From Acinetobacter sichuanensis (GTDB lineage Bacteria; Pseudomonadota; Gammaproteobacteria; Pseudomonadales; Moraxellaceae): a stretch of 44,664 nucleotides of DNA. The stretch spans positions 1 to 44,664 of the forward strand of contig NZ_PYIX02000036.1 in assembly GCF_003024515.2 (NCBI RefSeq). The letters run 5' to 3'. Shown here one piece after another: positions 23,714 through 33,105 of this stretch. How positions within the stretch are numbered: position 1 is the stretch's first letter; each line of letters starts with the position of its first letter. Below the pieces are notes generated by a model. The model saw nothing but the letters and a program-made list of their open reading frames with translations, was not told the DNA's origin and ran no database searches. A program made the translations under genes and the position numbers.

Positions 23714-24498
23714 ATCACTTGCTCCAACGCTTGATTTTGCTGTTTTAAACGATTGAAGAGTTGTTCACGTAAAGCAATAAAATCAGGATCTGATTTGATA
23801 AAACGAATATCCTCACCTTGACGATAACGTTCGGCAAAATTTAAAGTGAGTGTTTCTTGAATACGACCAGGTCGTGCTGTCATGAGTACCAATTTTTGAC
23901 TCAATAAAAGTGCTTCTTCAATATCATGCGTAATTAAGAAAAAACTTTTTTGCTGATCTTTCCAAAGATCTAAAACCAATTGCTGCATATTTTCACGTGT
24001 AAACGCATCCAATGCAGCAAAAGGTTCATCTAACAAAATATACGGTGCATGGCTGACTAAAGCACGTGCAATACCAACGCGCTGCTTCATCCCACCTGAC
24101 AACTGCCAGATATTGGCATGAGCAACATGTGCCAAACCAACTGTTTGTAAAATATGTTCAACTTGTTCAGTAATCTGCTGTGGTTTTAAACCTTTTAACT
24201 TAAGTGCAAAGCCGACATTTTCAGCGACATTTAACCATGGCAATAAAGCATGTTCTTGAAATACGACCGCACGTTCTGCATCAGGTTGTGTAACAACTTT
24301 GCCATTTAAAATGACTTGCCCAGTTGACGGTTGTTGAAAGCCCGCCAAAATATTGAGCAATGTTGTTTTACCACAGCCTGATTCGCCCAAAATAACAGTC
24401 AAACTGCCTTCAGCAATCTCTAACTGAATATTTTCCAACACAGCATGTGACTGTTGCGGAAATGTCAGTCCTATATCACTTAAAATCAACTGTCCCAT
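23710..24498 (-). CDS. tauB: taurine ABC transporter ATPase TauB
   Basis: TauB powers taurine uptake. The 262-residue ATPase has Walker A GESGCGKTTLLNIL, Q-loop AVVFQEHALLPW, signature LSGGMKQRVGIARAL and Walker B ILLDEPFAALDAFTR, followed by ITHDIEEALLL. These are the hallmarks of the nitrate/sulfonate/taurine importer subfamily. It follows tauA by 12 bases and overlaps tauC by four, so the transporter genes are translated in step. Confidence 0.94.
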   Translation of the reverse strand: MGQLILSDIGLTFPQQSHAVLENIQLEIAEGSLTVILGESGCGKTTLLNILAGFQQPSTGQVILNGKVVTQPDAERAVVFQEHALLPWLNVAENVGFALKLKGLKPQQITEQVEHILQTVGLAHVAHANIWQLSGGMKQRVGIARALVSHAPYILLDEPFAALDAFTRENMQQLVLDLWKDQQKSFFLITHDIEEALLLSQKLVLMTARPGRIQETLTLNFAERYRQGEDIRFIKSDPDFIALREQLFNRLKQQNQALEQVI

Positions 24499-24510
24499 TT
24501 TCCTCTCCCA

Positions 24511-25539
24511 TTAAGGTTGAATAAAGTGAGCATTGACATTTTCTTTATAGTCCGCTTTCACTTGATCAACCTTGCCTTGTGTCTTTAAAAAAGTTGCTGT
24601 ATCAAAAATATTCTTTGCAAACTCTCCAGATAAAACTAGAGTTTGTTGTTGCGCATTTAAATAGTCATTTCCTGCAAGTAATAAAGGAATGTCTTTCTGG
24701 TCTGAACCTGTTAATTGCGCAATTTTTTCAATATTATTTTGATTTTCAACAAAGGCTTTAGGGTCAGCATTGTAAGCGTCGATTTGCTTTAAGGTTGTTT
24801 GAACAAAAGATTTTAAAAACTCAGGATTTTTCTCAGCAAAATCTTTACGAACGACCCACAAGTCATATGTAGGCGCGCCCCATTCACCGACTTGTTTAGA
24901 GTCAACTAAAACATGTCCTGTTGCTTTGGCTTTACTTAATGCAGGTTCCCAAACATAAGCCGCATCAATATCACCACGTTCCCAAGCTGCGGTAATTTCT
25001 GGTGGTCGCAAATTCACTATCTTGAGTTGATTTTCTGTAATATTCCAATGTTTCAAAGCTGAAAGTAAGCTGTAATGTGTTGTAGATACAAAAGGAACAG
25101 CAATGGTTTTGCCAATCAAATCTGATGCTTGATTAATTTTAGCGGCATTACGCACCACCAACGCTTCTGAACCGCCCAACTTCGCAGTAATCAAAAATGC
25201 TTCGATTGGTAAGTTACGGCTTGCTGCTGCGGCAAAAGGGCTAGAACCAATATTTCCAATAACAACATCACCAGAGGCTAATGCATTGACAACATCTGAA
25301 CCTGAGTCAAACTTTTTCCAATTGATATTGTGCTGGCTGTCTTTTTCGTAGTCACCATTTACCTGTGCGACCTTACTTGGGTCAACACCTGTTTGATAAG
25401 CGATCACGACATCTGCTTGATTCGTCTGTAAATTGGCTTTTTGTGGCTGTACAGAGCGATTTTGATAAACAAGAAAAGTAGCTAAAGCTGCTATAACAAT
25501 GATCGTGATTAAGAAAGTTTTGCGATTTCGCGTACTCAT
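24511..25539 (-). CDS. tauA: taurine ABC transporter substrate-binding protein TauA
   Basis: TauA binds taurine in the periplasm. The 342-residue protein has the sulfonate-binding fold: VVIAYQTGVDPSKVAQ near the start of the mature part, then GSSPFAAAASRNLPIEAF and TAAWERGDIDAAYVWEP. The N-terminus (residues 7-26, KTFLITIIVIAALATFLVYQ) is a hydrophobic segment with no clear AxA cleavage site or lipobox. The protein may therefore stay anchored to the inner membrane rather than be released. It is first in tauABCD; the promoter should lie in 25540-25640. Other sulfonates are possible ligands, but TauD supports taurine. Confidence 0.9.
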   Translation of the reverse strand: MSTRNRKTFLITIIVIAALATFLVYQNRSVQPQKANLQTNQADVVIAYQTGVDPSKVAQVNGDYEKDSQHNINWKKFDSGSDVVNALASGDVVIGNIGSSPFAAAASRNLPIEAFLITAKLGGSEALVVRNAAKINQASDLIGKTIAVPFVSTTHYSLLSALKHWNITENQLKIVNLRPPEITAAWERGDIDAAYVWEPALSKAKATGHVLVDSKQVGEWGAPTYDLWVVRKDFAEKNPEFLKSFVQTTLKQIDAYNADPKAFVENQNNIEKIAQLTGSDQKDIPLLLAGNDYLNAQQQTLVLSGEFAKNIFDTATFLKTQGKVDQVKADYKENVNAHFIQP

Positions 25540-25839
25540 GTTCGTCTTTCATCTTGATTTAAATTGCAGATTAAATCAGTGCACTTATAAATCAAAATAA
25601 GAAAATGTGCTTTGCTTATATCAAATTTAAATGAAGAAAATCAGATTTATACTTTTACTATTTTTTATAAAACCAAAAATATGAGTATTATTTTTATATT
25701 GAAAAGTGGATTGTTTTGAATCAATCGAATTTCAGATAAAGATCATCCTAAAAACAACACAACATGTACACAATATGAAGAGCATATTGAAAAGAAAAAA
25801 GAGCCTGTGAACAGACTCTTTAATTCATTAAAATCTTAG
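25540..25839. other. intergenic region between pyrC' and tauA
   Basis: This is 300 AT-rich bases. They hold the terminator of the pyrB-pyrC' operon at 25798-25821 and, nearer 25540, the presumed tau promoter. No ORF is visible and I do not see a confident regulator site. Confidence 0.45.
25792..25821 (-). terminator. terminator of pyrB-pyrC' operon
   Basis: AAAGAGCCTGT (25798-25808) faces ACAGACTCTTT (25811-25821). On the minus-strand RNA the single odd position is a U-G pair, giving an 11-pair stem followed by a T-run. Confidence 0.8.
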
Positions 25840-27075
25840 TTAAATTGCAAATGTTTTAAGCACTTTACCTGTCACTTTCTGACCGATTAAAGGTGTGTTT
25901 TTACCATGAGAAAGAACGTTATTTTTATCTACAGTCCATTCTAAATTTGGATCAACCAATACCCAACCAGACTCTTTTGCCCAACGCTCTGTCATATTGG
26001 CAACTTGTGCAGGTGCTAAAGTTACTTTTTCAACCCATTGTAAAGGTTCAAATAAACCTTCTTTTACCAACTGAACACCAAAAGAAACATAAGTATCAAA
26101 TGCTGTAATACCCGGCAAAGTTTCTGCAAATGGTGCAAGTTTTGCAGAAGCACTGAGTGGCTCATGATGTGTACAAATCGCATCAATCACACCATCTTTT
26201 AAGCCTTGGCGTAATAACTCTTTATCTTGTTCAGCACGTAGCGGTGGACGAACATGCGCCAAAGCATTAAAACCATCAATCAATTGATCGGTTAAATGCA
26301 GTTGATGCATTGCAACATCAGCCGTAATTGGCAAGCCTTTCGCTTTTGCTGCTTTGATTAGTTCAATAGAAGCACCACATGACAATAAACCAAAGTGTGC
26401 TTTTACCCCAGTCGCTTCAATCATGAGTAAATATTTTGCAATGGCAATCGTCTCAGCCAAAGCTGGAATCATTGGTAAGCCCTGACGTGATGCAGTGAAA
26501 CCTTCATGCACACAGCCATCTTTGGCAATTTGATGTTCTTCTGGATAGAACACAACCGTCATTCCTAAGCCAGCAGCATATTCCAAAGTACGAATGACCA
26601 CATCATCGTCTTCAAAAGTCGCATAGGCATTGGACACTGAAGTACAACCACCCTTTTTAAGCCCTGCCATATTTGCAGGTTGTTTGCCATTTAAACCTTG
26701 AGTTTGCGCACCAATGACTTGTAAATAAATACCACCATCGAGTTTGGCTTTTTCTACTAGCCCTTGGACTAGAGCACCATTATCTTGCACAATTGGTTGA
26801 GAGTCAGGTGGTGTAAATACATGCAAAATACCATTTTCACGTGCAGCACGACCTTCAGACTTGAGCGTTCCATGCTGCTGCTGACCTGGCTCACGTAAAC
26901 GTGCACACAAATCCACCATCGTTGGCATTAACCATTTACCTTGACCATCAATGGTTTCATCAACATGATCTGTTGCTTCAACAAGTTTACCTTGAGCAAC
27001 AAATACTGTTTTTACTGTATCAGTTTGCTGAATGGGATCAAGGACACGTACATTTTCAATTTTTACAATACTCAT
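25840..27075 (-). CDS. pyrC': non-catalytic dihydroorotase homologue PyrC'
   Basis: This is a 411-residue cyclic-amidohydrolase fold. The start is the ATG at 27075 with AGGT upstream; a TTG at 27102 would overlap pyrB. In active dihydroorotases the first metal motif reads D-x-H-x-H-x-R-E-P-G. Here residues around 60 read MVDLCARLREPG, so both histidines are gone. Later segments keep the fold (CTHHEPLSASAKLAPFAETLPG). In Pseudomonas such a PyrC' has no activity and is needed to assemble aspartate transcarbamoylase. Position 16 bases after pyrB supports the same role here. An active pyrC should exist elsewhere. Confidence 0.88.
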   Translation of the reverse strand: MSIVKIENVRVLDPIQQTDTVKTVFVAQGKLVEATDHVDETIDGQGKWLMPTMVDLCARLREPGQQQHGTLKSEGRAARENGILHVFTPPDSQPIVQDNGALVQGLVEKAKLDGGIYLQVIGAQTQGLNGKQPANMAGLKKGGCTSVSNAYATFEDDDVVIRTLEYAAGLGMTVVFYPEEHQIAKDGCVHEGFTASRQGLPMIPALAETIAIAKYLLMIEATGVKAHFGLLSCGASIELIKAAKAKGLPITADVAMHQLHLTDQLIDGFNALAHVRPPLRAEQDKELLRQGLKDGVIDAICTHHEPLSASAKLAPFAETLPGITAFDTYVSFGVQLVKEGLFEPLQWVEKVTLAPAQVANMTERWAKESGWVLVDPNLEWTVDKNNVLSHGKNTPLIGQKVTGKVLKTFAI

Positions 27076-27091
27076 GACTTTAATACCTGCC

Positions 27092-28108
27092 TTAAACCGC
27101 AATCGCTTCTAACAAACCTTTTTCTTGTAACTGACCTTGCATAGACAAGGCAAGTACTGCCATACGTACCGCAATACCATTGGTCACTTGATGCAAAATC
27201 ACAGATTGGTCACCATCTGCAATACTTGAATCAATTTCCACACCACGGTTCATTGGACCAGGATGCATGACGATACAATCAGGTTTTGCCAAAGCCAAAC
27301 GCTCTTGGTTTAAACCATACATTTTGTAAAATTCAGCTTGCGAAGAAAGTGCAGGAGAATCAATACGCTCATTTTGAATACGTAAAGTAATAATTACATC
27401 ACAATCTTGAATTGCTTCGTCCATTTTATTAAATAAACGAACACCTTCACCATAATGTTCAAAACCATGCGGCAACAAAGTATTTGGTGCAACCACACGA
27501 ATATCTTGACAACCCAAAGTTTGCAAAGCTGCGATATCTGAACGTGCAACACGTGAATGTTTAATATCACCAATAATCGCAATGGAAATATCTTCAAACT
27601 TTTTCTTGGTTTCACGGCGAATCGTCAACATATCCAACATCGCTTGTGTTGGATGAGCATGGCGACCATCACCTGCATTAATGATTGCAACATGCGGACA
27701 TACAGTTTCTGCAATAAAATGGGCAGCACCTGAAGAAGAATGACGCACCACAAAAACATCAGCCGCCATCGCTTCAAGGTTCCACAAGGTATCACGCAGT
27801 GTTTCACCTTTAGATGTACTTGAACGTGCGATGTCAATATTTAAAACATTGGCAGATAAACGCTTTGCAGCAGCTTCAAATGTAGTACGCGTTCGAGTTG
27901 AATTTTCAAAGAACAAGTTCATCACGGTACGACCTTCAAGTAGGTTGTTCGTCACGAGTTGATTTTGATCATTGATAAAAGAATGGGCTGTATCAAGAAT
28001 TTTAGTGAGGGTTTCTTTAGAAAGCCCTTCGATGGTGATGAAATGTTTTAAATTTCCATCTTTATTAAGTTGAATCTGGCTCGGTGTATGCAATGCCGCC
28101 AAGTGCAT
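27092..28108 (-). CDS. pyrB: aspartate carbamoyltransferase catalytic subunit
   Basis: PyrB joins carbamoyl phosphate and aspartate, the committing step of pyrimidine synthesis. The 338-residue length fits class A enzymes with an N-terminal extension (residues 1-20). The carbamoyl-phosphate motif is FFENSTRTRTTFE. Other signatures are HPTQAMLDMLTI, AIIGDIKHSRVARSD and MHPGPMNRGVEI. It precedes pyrC' with 16 bases between, matching the Pseudomonas pyrBC' arrangement. In that class the extension and PyrC' contribute to nucleotide control. The upstream gene pyrR or a leader peptide is not visible. Confidence 0.96.
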   Translation of the reverse strand: MHLAALHTPSQIQLNKDGNLKHFITIEGLSKETLTKILDTAHSFINDQNQLVTNNLLEGRTVMNLFFENSTRTRTTFEAAAKRLSANVLNIDIARSSTSKGETLRDTLWNLEAMAADVFVVRHSSSGAAHFIAETVCPHVAIINAGDGRHAHPTQAMLDMLTIRRETKKKFEDISIAIIGDIKHSRVARSDIAALQTLGCQDIRVVAPNTLLPHGFEHYGEGVRLFNKMDEAIQDCDVIITLRIQNERIDSPALSSQAEFYKMYGLNQERLALAKPDCIVMHPGPMNRGVEIDSSIADGDQSVILHQVTNGIAVRMAVLALSMQGQLQEKGLLEAIAV

Positions 28109-28137
28109 GAGAGATTCCTTAGAGGTTAAGTTAACGC

Positions 28138-28143
28138 ATTATA
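28138..28143 (-). promoter_or_regulatory. pyrB: candidate -10 box of pyrB
   Basis: The minus strand reads TATAAT at 28143-28138, 30 bases before the pyrB start. No good -35 hexamer was found at the usual distance, so this is a partial match. Confidence 0.35.
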
Positions 28144-28339
28144 CAGAAATGCCTAGACTTTAGCAGTTGAAGTTTTATCCTATTAAACTGAAAAATTTAT
28201 CTTCAATTAAAAATATTGATGCAGCCTCTGTATTTATAAATTTATTATTTGATGTCGCTAAAGTGATGTGAATGACCCACACTAACTGAGTATAAGGCGA
28301 GAAAAATAAAATACTTGAAACAACAGTCTAAAATCAAAA

Positions 28340-28362
28340 AAGGCAAGTAAATCACTTGCCTT
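28340..28362 (-). terminator. terminator of nadK-yeaC unit
   Basis: GGCAAGT (28342-28348), a five-base loop and ACTTGCC (28354-28360) form the stem. On the minus strand it is followed by TTTTTT. Confidence 0.85.
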
Positions 28363-28370
28363 CATACAGC

Positions 28371-28637
28371 TTATACAAAACGAATCGGTTTAAATTCAGG
28401 TTCAGGAACATGCGAATCACATTCGTCACCTTCATCTTTATGACCTTTATCAATATAACCTGAACGCTCAGTTTCAGCTAAATTTTGATGCTCCCATGCA
28501 ATAACTGCTTGCATACAAATTTGGCGCTGCTCCTGTGTCAATGCCACGCCATTTGCCCATTTGCCAATTTCAACGGCTGTTCTTAAACGCGCCACTACAT
28601 CTGCATCTAATACAGAAAGCATTTGTTCAATATTCAT
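28371..28637 (-). CDS. yeaC: YeaC-like DUF1315 family protein
   Basis: This is an 88-residue protein of the DUF1315 family. The pattern VVARLRTAVEIGKWANGVALTQEQRQICMQAVIAW matches E. coli YeaC, whose role is unknown. The C-terminal 30 residues are polar and acidic and differ from YeaC. It is cytoplasmic with no membrane segment. It starts two bases after the nadK stop, so the two are translated together, and the pair ends at its own terminator. The function is undefined. Confidence 0.85.
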   Translation of the reverse strand: MNIEQMLSVLDADVVARLRTAVEIGKWANGVALTQEQRQICMQAVIAWEHQNLAETERSGYIDKGHKDEGDECDSHVPEPEFKPIRFV

Positions 28638-28639
28638 GA

Positions 28640-29554
28640 TTAATCCTGCTGTTGAAACGAATCAAAATCTTGATTCCAACCAAGTTTCGTACGACATGCC
28701 ATATAAAAGTCGTAACCTGGTGGATGTATTAAAGTTAATTTAAAAGGATGCTTACGAATATGTACGCTATCCCCTACATTTAATGAAACACTGTGTTGAC
28801 CATCAGCACTGACCATCGGCAATACTCGATTTTCACGAATTTCAATTTTAATTTCACTTTGCCCACCGACCACAATTGGGCGTGAAGATAAAGTATGTGG
28901 GTGCATTGGAACCAAAGCGATTGCATCCATACTCGGATGTAAAATAGGTCCTCCACCCGATAATGCGTATGCCGTTGAACCTGTTGGTGTAGATACAATC
29001 AAACCATCACTATGCTGACGATACACATATTGACCATCAATTTTAAGCTCAAAGTCGATCATATGTACAGATTTGCCTGAATGTAAGACAATATCATTCA
29101 ATGCAATTGCTTCATAAATGATTTGATTTTGGCTGCGAACTTCCATTTCCAACAAGAAACGACGATCAATTTGCAGCTCACCTTTTAAGACTTGATCTAA
29201 TTTAAAAATGACTTCTGTAGGTTTAATATCGGTCAAAAAACCTAAGCGTCCTCTATTTACACCCAAAACTGGCGTATTGTATTTCACCAATGAACGTGCT
29301 GCATGTAATAAAGAACCATCACCGCCAACAACAATCACCAAATCCACCACTTCACCCAGTAAATGGCGACTGACTGTTTGTGTGTTTGTATAAGGAACCA
29401 ACTCAGCTGTTTCTGAATCAAAAACTGGATGCAAACCTAAACCCAGTAAATGATCGTGGATCAAGCAAAGAGTATCAACCACAGAAGATTTATCAGGTCG
29501 TCCTATGAGACCAATATTTCTAAATGTTTTGGGTGAAATAAGCGTCGGATTCAT
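28640..29554 (-). CDS. nadK: NAD kinase
   Basis: NadK phosphorylates NAD to NADP in the cytoplasm. From the ATG at 29554 (AAGGAA a few bases upstream) it has 304 residues, typical for gammaproteobacteria. The GGDGS catalytic motif appears in VVVGGDGSLLHAARSL, then GVNRGRLGFLTDI. The nucleotide-binding loop is HSDGLIVSTPTGSTAYALSGGGPI. A TTG three bases upstream is not preferred. It heads a two-gene unit with the yeaC-like gene. Confidence 0.95.
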   Translation of the reverse strand: MNPTLISPKTFRNIGLIGRPDKSSVVDTLCLIHDHLLGLGLHPVFDSETAELVPYTNTQTVSRHLLGEVVDLVIVVGGDGSLLHAARSLVKYNTPVLGVNRGRLGFLTDIKPTEVIFKLDQVLKGELQIDRRFLLEMEVRSQNQIIYEAIALNDIVLHSGKSVHMIDFELKIDGQYVYRQHSDGLIVSTPTGSTAYALSGGGPILHPSMDAIALVPMHPHTLSSRPIVVGGQSEIKIEIRENRVLPMVSADGQHSVSLNVGDSVHIRKHPFKLTLIHPPGYDFYMACRTKLGWNQDFDSFQQQD

Positions 29555-30108
29555 CAATTTCCTTTTAACAACAATTCAAAATATGCTGCAAAACTCTGCT
29601 TTAAAATAACGCAATTTATTTTGCCTTCAAGCACATACAAAGTTGTATTGTAATTTTAAACTACACAATGAATTATACATATTAAACAGCATTGCTTAAA
29701 CTTTTATTGCAACTATTGCAATACATCACTTAATTTATAGCTTATAAATATCATATTGAAATATCTTCATTTTTAAACCTGACTACAACAAACTTAAACA
29801 TCAAAGCTGAGAAAAAATATATAAAAAAACAATCCTAAATCAGCACATACAATCATCGTACATAAAAAATTGGGATCAATTATTTGGCTTTATTTAACTT
29901 AAAAATTTTGAAAATTCATATAAATACACAAGATTAAAACTCTCAATTTAAATTTACTTTTAATCTTATAAAATTGATTTATTTCACTCATTTATTTTTT
30001 TTCGTCTACTTTGACCGATAAATTGCTTAATTTCACAGTTTAATTATTGCAAATTCCTCAAAAGCTTCGCATGATTAGCCAAATTTCTCAGGTTTTTTGC
30101 ATATTTTT
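29555..30108. other. long AT-rich intergenic region upstream of mrcB
   Basis: This is 554 bases between divergent nadK and mrcB. It is very AT-rich with many short homopolymer runs. I see no ORF, no clear hairpin and no confident promoter hexamers, though both divergent promoters must lie here. Confidence 0.4.
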
Positions 30109-32508
30109 ATGAAGTCAGAACGTGGACTAGGCTTAATCGCACTGATTTTCTGTGTGCTCATTATTGCTGCTTTTTTAGCTTTTAGTATTTACTTGGTTCG
30201 ATTAGACACCATTATTCGAGATAAGTTTGAAGGTAACCGCTGGGATATTCCAGCTAAGGTTTTTGCACGTCCTTTAGAATTATATGCAAATGCGCCTGTT
30301 GCAGCCAGTGATTTTGAACAAGAACTAAAATTATTAGGCTATAGTAAAAAAGATAGTTATGCAAAATCAGGAAGTTATGTTGTACAAGATAATCATTATT
30401 ATGTACATACACGTGGTTTTGACTTCGGTGATAGTGTTGATCCTGAGCAAGTTTTACAAGTTTCATTTACAGATAATATCGTTGCCGATATTAAAGCGAC
30501 TAAACCATCAAGCACAGGGATTGCACGTTTAGAACCCATGTTGATTGGCGGAATTTTCCCTCAGCATAATGAAGATCGTGTACTGATTAAGCTCGATAAA
30601 GTCCCTAAAACCTTAATTGAAGCCTTAGTTGCAACTGAAGATCGTAACTTTTATCATCATCATGGGATTTCATTCCGTGGCACAGCACGTGCAGTTGTCA
30701 GTAATGTCACTGGTGGTAAACGTCAAGGTGGTTCTACCCTCACTCAACAGCTCATTAAGAATTTTTATCTTTCACCTGAAAAAACGCTTAAACGTAAAGT
30801 GAATGAAGCTTTCATGTCACTACTTTTAGAACTACATTATGATAAAGATGAAATTTTAGAAGCTTATTTAAACGAAGTAAATTTAGGGCAAAATGGTAAC
30901 TATTCAATCAATGGTTATGGTCTAGCATCTCAGTTTTATTTTGGTTTGCCATTACGTGAGCTTAATATTGCTCAACAAGCATATTTAGTCGGTTTAGTAC
31001 AAGGACCAACGCTATATAACCCTTGGAAAAATCCTGAAGGCGCTAAAAAACGTCGTGATATTGTTTTAAATAATATGCTCGTGATGGGCTATTTAACACA
31101 AGAAGAATATGAACGTGAAACAGCTCGCCCATTAAATGTCGTTAAAAAACCAACCACAGGTCCAGCAAAGTTCCCTGATTTTCTAGATATTGTACGTCGA
31201 CAATTGAAAAAGGAATATCAAGAATCTGATTTAACCAATCAAGGCTTACGTATTTTCACAACACTTGATCCGATCTCACAAACCAAAGTACAAAATAGTT
31301 TCCGTGAAACAGTTGGACGCTTAGCACGAGCAAATCCATCTCGTTTAAAAGATTTACAGGGGGCTGTCTTAGTCACACAACCTGAAAATGGCGAATTAAT
31401 TGCAGCAGTGGGTTCAACACAAGACTTTACTGGCTTTAACCGTACTATTGATGCAAAACGTCAGGTGGGTTCATTACTCAAACCGATTATTTATTTAAGT
31501 GCATTGGAATCTGGACGTTATACTTGGGCAAGCCAAATTGAAGACAGCCCGATTAGCATTCCAATTGAAGGTAATAAATCATGGATGCCTAAAAACTATA
31601 GTGGTGGTGGTCATGGTTATGTGCCTATGGTACAAGCATTAGCAAATTCTTATAATTTATCTGCGGTTCGTTTGGGGCAAGAGTTTGGTTTATCTACTTT
31701 TAAAAACCAACTGAGTAAATTTGGCGTTGAATCTTCGATCCCTAATTATCCTTCTATTTTCTTAGGTGCTGTTGATATGTCACCGATGGAAGTGATGAAT
31801 ATCTATGGTAACTTTGCAACAGGTGGCTTCAAATATCCTGTCAAAGCCATTCGTACAGTAGTCGATGCAAATGGTCGTGTTTTAGAACGTTTTAGTTTAA
31901 ATGTACAGCCAACCATCGACCCATCCGCTGCTTATATTTTAAATTATGGCTTACAACAAGTCATGGCTTCAGGTACAGGAAAATCTGCTTATGCAAGTCT
32001 TTCTCCTGAACTAAAACTTGCAGGAAAATCAGGCACAACCAATGACACACGTGACTCATGGTTTGCAGGTTATTCAGGCAACCATCTTGCTGTCGTTTGG
32101 TTAGGTTTGGACGATAACAAAATCACAGGCTTAACAGGCTCATCAGGTGCACTACCTGTTTGGACGAGTGTCATGAAACAATTACGCCAAAAACCTGTCA
32201 ATTTACGTCAAACTGACAATGTACAATGGCAGTGGATTGATGGTGAGCGAGGTTTATTATCTGCTCAAGGTTGTGACAATAGCTTATACATTCCTCTGTT
32301 ACGCAATTCGGTGCCACGTCAAGCAACAGCTTGTGGGATGCCACATTATGAAGTTGAACCAACTTATATTCCTGACACACAAAGCAACTCATCAAATGAC
32401 AATAACAGCGATAATATGGAAAATTATATTCGTGAAAGTGAAAATAGCATGGAACAAGATTTAAACAATCAAGGACGTGTTATTTCGAGTGGTAGTTATC
32501 AAAATTAA
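30109..32508 (+). CDS. mrcB: bifunctional penicillin-binding protein 1b
   Basis: PBP1b polymerises and crosslinks peptidoglycan. From the ATG at 30109 it has 799 residues; a TTG at 30097 is possible because AGG lies nearer to it. A single membrane helix is at about residues 7-31 (IALIFCVLIIAAFLAFSIYLV). The UB2H-like region follows (residues 60-150). The glycosyltransferase domain has the catalytic glutamate in VATEDRNFYHHHGIS and the QGGSTLTQQLIKNF motif. The transpeptidase domain has SLLK in VGSLLKPIIYL, SYN in ANSYNLSAVRLG and KSGT in LAGKSGTTNDTRDSWF. The C-terminus is rich in Asn and Ser. It is followed after 12 bases by an LpoP-like lipoprotein gene. Confidence 0.96.
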   Translation: MKSERGLGLIALIFCVLIIAAFLAFSIYLVRLDTIIRDKFEGNRWDIPAKVFARPLELYANAPVAASDFEQELKLLGYSKKDSYAKSGSYVVQDNHYYVHTRGFDFGDSVDPEQVLQVSFTDNIVADIKATKPSSTGIARLEPMLIGGIFPQHNEDRVLIKLDKVPKTLIEALVATEDRNFYHHHGISFRGTARAVVSNVTGGKRQGGSTLTQQLIKNFYLSPEKTLKRKVNEAFMSLLLELHYDKDEILEAYLNEVNLGQNGNYSINGYGLASQFYFGLPLRELNIAQQAYLVGLVQGPTLYNPWKNPEGAKKRRDIVLNNMLVMGYLTQEEYERETARPLNVVKKPTTGPAKFPDFLDIVRRQLKKEYQESDLTNQGLRIFTTLDPISQTKVQNSFRETVGRLARANPSRLKDLQGAVLVTQPENGELIAAVGSTQDFTGFNRTIDAKRQVGSLLKPIIYLSALESGRYTWASQIEDSPISIPIEGNKSWMPKNYSGGGHGYVPMVQALANSYNLSAVRLGQEFGLSTFKNQLSKFGVESSIPNYPSIFLGAVDMSPMEVMNIYGNFATGGFKYPVKAIRTVVDANGRVLERFSLNVQPTIDPSAAYILNYGLQQVMASGTGKSAYASLSPELKLAGKSGTTNDTRDSWFAGYSGNHLAVVWLGLDDNKITGLTGSSGALPVWTSVMKQLRQKPVNLRQTDNVQWQWIDGERGLLSAQGCDNSLYIPLLRNSVPRQATACGMPHYEVEPTYIPDTQSNSSNDNNSDNMENYIRESENSMEQDLNNQGRVISSGSYQN

Positions 32509-32520
32509 GAGTACTTTTTT

Positions 32521-33078
32521 ATGCAAATAAAATTTCTAGGTATTTTAGCACTTGTTTTGGGGCTAGCTGCTTGCCAATCTACCCCAATACAGTCAGGTTC
32601 AGGCAAAAAGCCTGAGCCACCAGTAACACAAAAACCGCATGTCGAAACACCTGATGGTGTAAAAATTATTCCTTATGAACGCCCTGAAATCAAACGTGAA
32701 CCGATGCAAGTCATAGTACCTGAGCAAAAAGCCAACGTACAAAAATTTGATGATGGACGTAACATTCCTGCATTTAACCAACTCATACAAAAAACCCAAA
32801 CCGCATTTCGACAAACAAAATGGGATGAGGCTGAAAAGTATGCCTTACAAGCGCAACGCTTAGCACCACAATCTGCGGAAACTTATTTATGGTTAGCAAT
32901 GATTGCAAATCATAAAAAGCAAGCACGTAATGCTGACGCTTTAGCACGTCGTGGGCTAAGTTTTGCACAAAGCAATGCCATGCGAAAACAGTTGTGGAAT
33001 ACCATTTTACAAGCCGCACAACAACAAAGAGACAGCAAAACCATTGCTGAAGCTCAAGCACAACTCAAAGGGCTTTAA
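32521..33078 (+). CDS. lpoP: LpoP-like lipoprotein, probable PBP1b activator
   Basis: This is a 185-residue lipoprotein. The lipobox is LAAC with the lipidated cysteine at residue 18. A Pro- and charge-rich linker runs to about residue 90. Then comes a helical tetratricopeptide-like region (KTQTAFRQTKWDEAEKYALQ, followed by APQSAETYLWLAMIA and RNADALARRGLSFA). Pseudomonas LpoP has this architecture and is encoded beside PBP1b, whose synthesis it stimulates from the outer membrane. Position 12 bases after mrcB supports the same role. Sequence identity could not be tested, so the name is inferred from layout and neighbour. Confidence 0.75.
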   Translation: MQIKFLGILALVLGLAACQSTPIQSGSGKKPEPPVTQKPHVETPDGVKIIPYERPEIKREPMQVIVPEQKANVQKFDDGRNIPAFNQLIQKTQTAFRQTKWDEAEKYALQAQRLAPQSAETYLWLAMIANHKKQARNADALARRGLSFAQSNAMRKQLWNTILQAAQQQRDSKTIAEAQAQLKGL

Positions 33079-33089
33079 TACGCCCTTTG
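33066..33089 (+). terminator. hairpin at the end of mrcB-lpoP
   Basis: CAAAGGGC (33066-33073) pairs with GCCCTTTG (33082-33089) around an eight-base loop that includes the lpoP stop. No T-run follows, so termination strength is uncertain. Confidence 0.5.
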
Positions 33090-33105
33090 CATCCATCACA
33101 CCATC

